From Streptococcus sanguinis SK1 = NCTC 7863 (GTDB lineage Bacteria; Bacillota; Bacilli; Lactobacillales; Streptococcaceae): a stretch of DNA of 64,000 bases. Shown one piece after another: positions 61,093 to 64,000 of the stretch. The translations under genes were made by a program, and so were the position numbers. Where the stretch lies: positions 1,279,068 through 1,343,067 of the forward strand of contig NZ_GL878507.1 of the NCBI RefSeq assembly GCF_000194945.1. The letters are read 5' to 3'. Numbering within the stretch: position 1 is the first letter of the stretch; each line of letters opens with the position of its first letter. The notes below the pieces were generated by a model, which saw only the letters and a list, made by a program, of their open reading frames with translations, made no database searches and was not told the DNA's origin.

Positions 61093-61884
61093 TTATTTAC
61101 CTGTGAAATTTGGACGACGCTTCTCAGAGTGTGCCCGAACTCCCTCTTTGAAATCTTCTGTGAAAGCCAGCGATTTCTGCAGTTCCAACTCTAGCTCAGC
61201 ATACTCAGACCAGCCGCTGAACAGACTCTTCCAGACCATTTCTTTCATGGCTCTGTAAGAATTTAGAGAGCCACGTTTCAGCTTCTTCAGCAACTGTTCC
61301 GTTGTTTTTTCCAACTTTTCTGCTTCACAGACTTTATAAAGCAAGCCGTAATCCAGAGCTTTCTCTGCAGTCAGAGCTTCCCCAGTCATAACCAGATGGG
61401 TCGCCCGAGTCACCCCGATAGCACGAGTCAGTAAGTAAAGACCGCCAGCATCTGGCGCCAGACCAACACCGACAAAGGCCTGAATGAAGCGGGATTTTTC
61501 AGTGGCAATACAGAAATCTGCTGCAACGACCATATTAGCAGCCGCACCAGCAACAGGACCATCAACACTCATGATGACAGGCTTAGGCAGACGTTTCATA
61601 GCAAAAGAAATATCATTCACCAGTTCAGCGATTTTCACCAAGGATTGAACGTCATCATCACTGACAGCTCTCTGCATCTCAGCTAAGTCACCACCCACTG
61701 AAAAAACCTTACCATTCGCATTGATAACCAAAAATTTGACGGACTCATCCTTAGCAGCAAGTTCAATAGCCTCTAAAATTTCCTCACACATAGGGATATT
61801 AAAGCCATTTGAAACTTCAGGACGATTGAAAGTAATCGTTGCTACCTCATCTGCTACATGATAGAGAATTCCATTAAATGTCAT
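61093..61884 (-). CDS. fabM: Trans-2,cis-3-decenoyl-ACP isomerase
   Basis: 263 residues of the crotonase fold: [36 protein letters not shown] and [18 protein letters not shown]. Streptococcal FabM makes the cis-3 double bond needed for unsaturated fatty acids, in place of FabA. The gene is first of the fab cluster and has its own FabT-linked promoter. Its general fold is shared with enoyl-CoA hydratases; position supports the FabM name. Confidence 0.94.
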   Translation of the reverse strand: MTFNGILYHVADEVATITFNRPEVSNGFNIPMCEEILEAIELAAKDESVKFLVINANGKVFSVGGDLAEMQRAVSDDDVQSLVKIAELVNDISFAMKRLPKPVIMSVDGPVAGAAANMVVAADFCIATEKSRFIQAFVGVGLAPDAGGLYLLTRAIGVTRATHLVMTGEALTAEKALDYGLLYKVCEAEKLEKTTEQLLKKLKRGSLNSYRAMKEMVWKSLFSGWSEYAELELELQKSLAFTEDFKEGVRAHSEKRRPNFTGK

Positions 61885-61941
61885 TTCAGCTCCATTCCCG
61901 ACCCGATTTCAAATCAGCCGTTTTGTTTTATTCTTAAATAA

Positions 61942-61959
61942 TTTGATATTCAAATTATA
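61942..61959 (-). promoter_or_regulatory. fabM promoter with FabT box
   Basis: TTTGATATTCAAA (61942-61954) is a perfect TTTGA-N3-TCAAA dyad that shares one base with a minus-strand TATAAT (61954-61959). The geometry is the same as at fabT. The -35 is weak (TTTATG-like, 17 bp upstream). Confidence 0.75.
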
Positions 61960-62005
61960 CACAACTTATATTTTATCATAAAATATAAAAGAAAGGAAAT
62001 AAAAA

Positions 62006-62089
62006 ATGGGAAAAATTAGATGGTCTTCAAATTTGAAGTGTAAAAGTAATATTTTGGATAAAAATAGTATAAAAACTGCGTTTGAATAA
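62006..62089 (+). CDS. Possible 27-residue peptide
   Basis: ATG 62006 opens a 27-codon frame (stop at 62087-62089) beginning MGKIRWSSNLK, basic overall. AAAGGA lies about 9 nt upstream, and a plus-strand promoter-like pair TTGATA (61944-61949)/TTATAT (61967-61972) with 17 bp spacing precedes it, its -35 covered by the fabM FabT box. No homology known to me. It could be chance; the aspartate kinase promoter overlaps its end. Confidence 0.2.
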   Translation: MGKIRWSSNLKCKSNILDKNSIKTAFE

Positions 62090-62110
62090 TTTTCAGAATT
62101 TTGTTATAAT
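62082..62110 (+). promoter_or_regulatory. Promoter of the aspartate kinase gene
   Basis: TTGAAT (62082-62087), 17 bp spacer, TATAAT (62105-62110), 25 bp before the ATG at 62135. The leader is too short for a lysine riboswitch or a T-box. Confidence 0.75.
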
Positions 62111-62134
62111 TTTTAAAATAAGATAGGAGAACCA

Positions 62135-63499
62135 ATGAAAGTTGTAAAATTTGGCGGAAGTTCACTGGCTTCTGCGACTCAATTAGAAAAAGTTTTGAAC
62201 ATTGTCAAATCTGATCCTGAACGTCGGTTTGTTGTAGTATCAGCGCCAGGAAAACGCCACGACGACGATATCAAAGTAACCGATGCTCTGATTAAATACT
62301 ACCGAGAGTACATAGCAGGAAATGATGTCACACCAAATCAACAGTGGATTATCAATCGCTATGCAGATATGGTGGCAGAACTTGGTTTGAAACCAAAAGT
62401 TCTGGAGAAAATTTCCAAAAGCATCACAAGCCTTGCAACTTTGCCAATTGAAGATAATGCATTTCTTTATGATACTTTTCTTGCTGCAGGAGAAAACAAC
62501 AATGCCAAATTAATTGCAGCTTATTTCAGTCAAAATGGTGTTCCAGCTAGCTACGTGCATCCGAGAGAAGCAGGACTCGTCGTTTCCAGTGAGCCTGGCA
62601 ATGCAAGAATTCTTCCTTCCAGCTATGATAAAATTGAAGAACTTAATAATTCTGATGAAGTTCTAGTTATCCCTGGTTTCTTTGGTGTTACACAAGATGG
62701 CCAAATCTGTACTTTCTCCCGTGGTGGTTCTGATATTACAGGTTCTATCATTGCTGCGGGTGTCAAAGCAGACATTTATGAAAACTTTACTGATGTTGAT
62801 GGCATCTTTGCTGCCCATCCCGGCATTGTCCACAAACCGCATTCCATTCCCGAGCTAACCTATCGTGAAATGCGTGAATTGGCCTACGCTGGCTTTACTG
62901 TTCTCCATGACGAGGCTCTGCTTCCAGCATACCGCGGCAAAATTCCTTTAGTTATTAAAAATACTAATAATCCTGAACATCCTGGAACTCAAATTGTTCA
63001 TAAACACAGTAAGGACCACCTCCCGGTCGTTGGAATTGCTGGAGATGCAGGATTTGTCAGCATTAACATGTCCAAGTACCTGATGAATAGAGAAATCGGC
63101 TTTGGTAGACGCGTCCTTCAAATTCTCGAAGACCTGAATATTGGTTGGGAGCACATGCCTACAGGAATTGATGACCTTTCCATTATCTTGCGCGAGCGCG
63201 AATTAACTCCTATCAAAGAGGAAGAGATCCTTCGCCAGCTTGTTCAAAAAGCAGAGGTTGATCATGCAGAAATCGAACACGACCTTTCCATTATTATGAT
63301 TGTTGGCGAAAAAATGAAGAGTCATATCGGGGTTACAGCCACTGCAACCAAAGCTCTTTCGGAAAACAACATCAACATTCAAATGATGTCCCAAGGCTCA
63401 AGCGAAGTATCCATCATGTTTGTTGTTGAAAAAAATCAAGAAAAAGCTGCCATTCGCGCGCTTTACCGAGCTTTCTTTGAACCCCAAACACAGGAGTAA
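62135..63499 (+). CDS. Aspartate kinase
   Basis: 454 residues: kinase domain KVVKFGGSSLASATQLEKV at the start, CTFSRGGSDITGSIIAAG and ENFTDVDGIFAAHP further on, then two ACT domains (about 310-454; VSINMSKYLMNREIGFGRR and SIIMIVGEKMKSHIG). It phosphorylates aspartate for the lysine, threonine and methionine branch, with ACT-linked feedback. Ribosome site AGGAGA lies 6 nt upstream. It is transcribed alone and ends at a terminator. The exact isozyme name (lysC/thrA type) I leave open. Confidence 0.93.
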   Translation: MKVVKFGGSSLASATQLEKVLNIVKSDPERRFVVVSAPGKRHDDDIKVTDALIKYYREYIAGNDVTPNQQWIINRYADMVAELGLKPKVLEKISKSITSLATLPIEDNAFLYDTFLAAGENNNAKLIAAYFSQNGVPASYVHPREAGLVVSSEPGNARILPSSYDKIEELNNSDEVLVIPGFFGVTQDGQICTFSRGGSDITGSIIAAGVKADIYENFTDVDGIFAAHPGIVHKPHSIPELTYREMRELAYAGFTVLHDEALLPAYRGKIPLVIKNTNNPEHPGTQIVHKHSKDHLPVVGIAGDAGFVSINMSKYLMNREIGFGRRVLQILEDLNIGWEHMPTGIDDLSIILRERELTPIKEEEILRQLVQKAEVDHAEIEHDLSIIMIVGEKMKSHIGVTATATKALSENNINIQMMSQGSSEVSIMFVVEKNQEKAAIRALYRAFFEPQTQE

Positions 63500-63540
63500 G
63501 ACCAGACTTAGGAAGCATTTTTATCAAACAAACCCTAATG

Positions 63541-63581
63541 AAAAAAGCAGAAACTAGTCTCAGACTAACTTCTGCTTTTTT
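63541..63581. terminator. Terminator after aspartate kinase
   Basis: AAAAAAGCAGAA and TTCTGCTTTTTT arms extended by CTAGTCT/AGACTAA; symmetric and probably active on both strands. The 120 bp from here to the next terminator show no gene. Confidence 0.85.
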
Positions 63582-63704
63582 CATTCAACTATAAAGAATA
63601 CAAAGTCAAACTTTAGAATACACTAAGTACTAATAGAAGTTTCATAGCTCATCAATAAGACTATAGAATACCTTGTCTCCAGTATATCCTATCACTAAAA
63701 ATAA

Positions 63705-63724
63705 AAAGAGGTAAAAACCTCTTT
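63705..63724 (-). terminator. Terminator of the rRNA-tRNA-Asn transcript
   Basis: AAAGAGGT (63705-63712), A-rich loop, ACCTCTTT (63717-63724), followed on the minus strand by a U-rich run. It is 5 bp past the 3' end of tRNA-Asn. Confidence 0.85.
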
Positions 63725-63728
63725 GAAA

Positions 63729-63802
63729 CTCCGCCAGTAGGACTCGAACCTACGACATCATGATTAACAGTCATGCGCTACTACCAACTGAGCTATGGCG
63801 GA
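63729..63802 (-). tRNA. tRNA-Asn (GTT)
   Basis: The 74 nt minus-strand sequence folds as a cloverleaf: acceptor TCCGCCA/TGGCGGA, D-arm with AGCTCAGTTGGTAG, anticodon loop CTGTTAA (anticodon GTT) and T-arm GTAGGTTCGAGTCCTAC. The discriminator is G; no encoded CCA. It directly follows 5S rRNA by 5 bp, as usual in streptococcal rRNA operons. Confidence 0.97.
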
Positions 63803-63807
63803 TAACT

Positions 63808-63923
63808 GCTAAGCGACTACCATATCTCACAGGGGGCAACCCCCAACTACTTCCGGCGTTCTAGGGCTTAACTGCTGTGTTCGGCATGGGTACAGGTGTA
63901 TCTCCTAGGCTATCGTCACTTAA
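63808..63923 (-). rRNA. 5S ribosomal RNA
   Basis: About 116 nt on the minus strand, from TTAAGTGACGATAGCC to TAGTCGCTTAGC, with the conserved CCCATGCCGAACAC and GGAAGTAG segments. The ends are judged by pairing of the two terminal stretches. The 76 bp up to the window end are the 23S-5S spacer; 23S would lie beyond 64000. Confidence 0.95.
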
Positions 63924-64000
63924 CTATTGAATTAACTGTCCTGTCCTCTCAGACAAGCCTTGTCAACTCAAAATTGAATACAATATCAAATCTCACATTT

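Noticed and set aside
62090..62134. Lysine riboswitch or T-box before aspartate kinase
   Set aside because: The transcript leader would be only about 20 nt, too short for either.
1..64000. CRISPR arrays, prophage genes, transposases or integrases
   Set aside because: None seen by reading; no regularly spaced repeats and no matching protein frames.

Overview
The window looks like a chromosomal segment of an oral streptococcus, most likely Streptococcus sanguinis or a very close relative. Three things point there: the streptococcal fab gene order under FabT, the scrA/scrB/scrR sucrose locus next to an LPXTG pullulanase, and a full anaerobic cobalamin operon, which to my knowledge is rare in streptococci and characteristic of S. 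sanguinis. The species call is inferred from remembered gene content, not from a database search.

Region by region. 1-956: a partial Old Yellow Enzyme family gene, cut by the window edge. 1012-25678 (minus strand): 29 consecutive genes for adenosylcobalamin, in the order cbiA, B, C, C', D, E, T, F, G, H, J, cobA-hemD, cbiK, L, M, N, Q, O, P, pduO-type adenosyltransferase, a precorrin-2 dehydrogenase-like gene, hemA, C, D, B, L, cobU, S, C. A consensus promoter lies at 25817-25845 and a second one inside the operon at 11406-11435. The hem genes make uroporphyrinogen III from glutamyl-tRNA and no later haem gene is present, so they most likely serve corrin synthesis only. cobD and cobT are not in the window. 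25979-29943: a heterodimeric multidrug-type ABC exporter with a MarR regulator that has two operator-like dyads at its promoter. 30118-31888: a small membrane protein, a variant peptide deformylase and fructokinase. 32048-36531: scrA, divergent from scrB-scrR. 36709-44047: an ECF-like module (S component, EcfT, double ATPase) joined to two ABC half-transporters and read divergently from an AraC regulator, a layout like the import part of siderophore loci. 44317-48015: cell-wall-anchored pullulanase with a perfect cre site. 48344-50965: a TDT-family transporter, an acyl-CoA-dehydrogenase-like protein and an AhpD-like protein. 51165-61884: the type II fatty acid synthesis cluster (accADC, fabZ, accB, fabFGDK, acpP, fabHT, fabM) with four FabT-type palindromes. 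62135-63499 (plus strand): aspartate kinase. 63729-63923 (minus strand): tRNA-Asn and 5S rRNA, the end of an rRNA operon that continues beyond the window.

The strongest unusual signal is the tandem pair of cbiC genes. The two proteins align without gaps over their first 150 residues, but one has lost the presumed catalytic His45 (Phe) while the other keeps it and departs from family motifs that the first retains. Other notable points are the second uroporphyrinogen-III synthase in the same operon, the structured cbiA leader with no B12 riboswitch, the ECF plus exporter-fold cluster, and a Cys-rich tail on its AraC regulator. No transposase, prophage, CRISPR array or integrase was seen.
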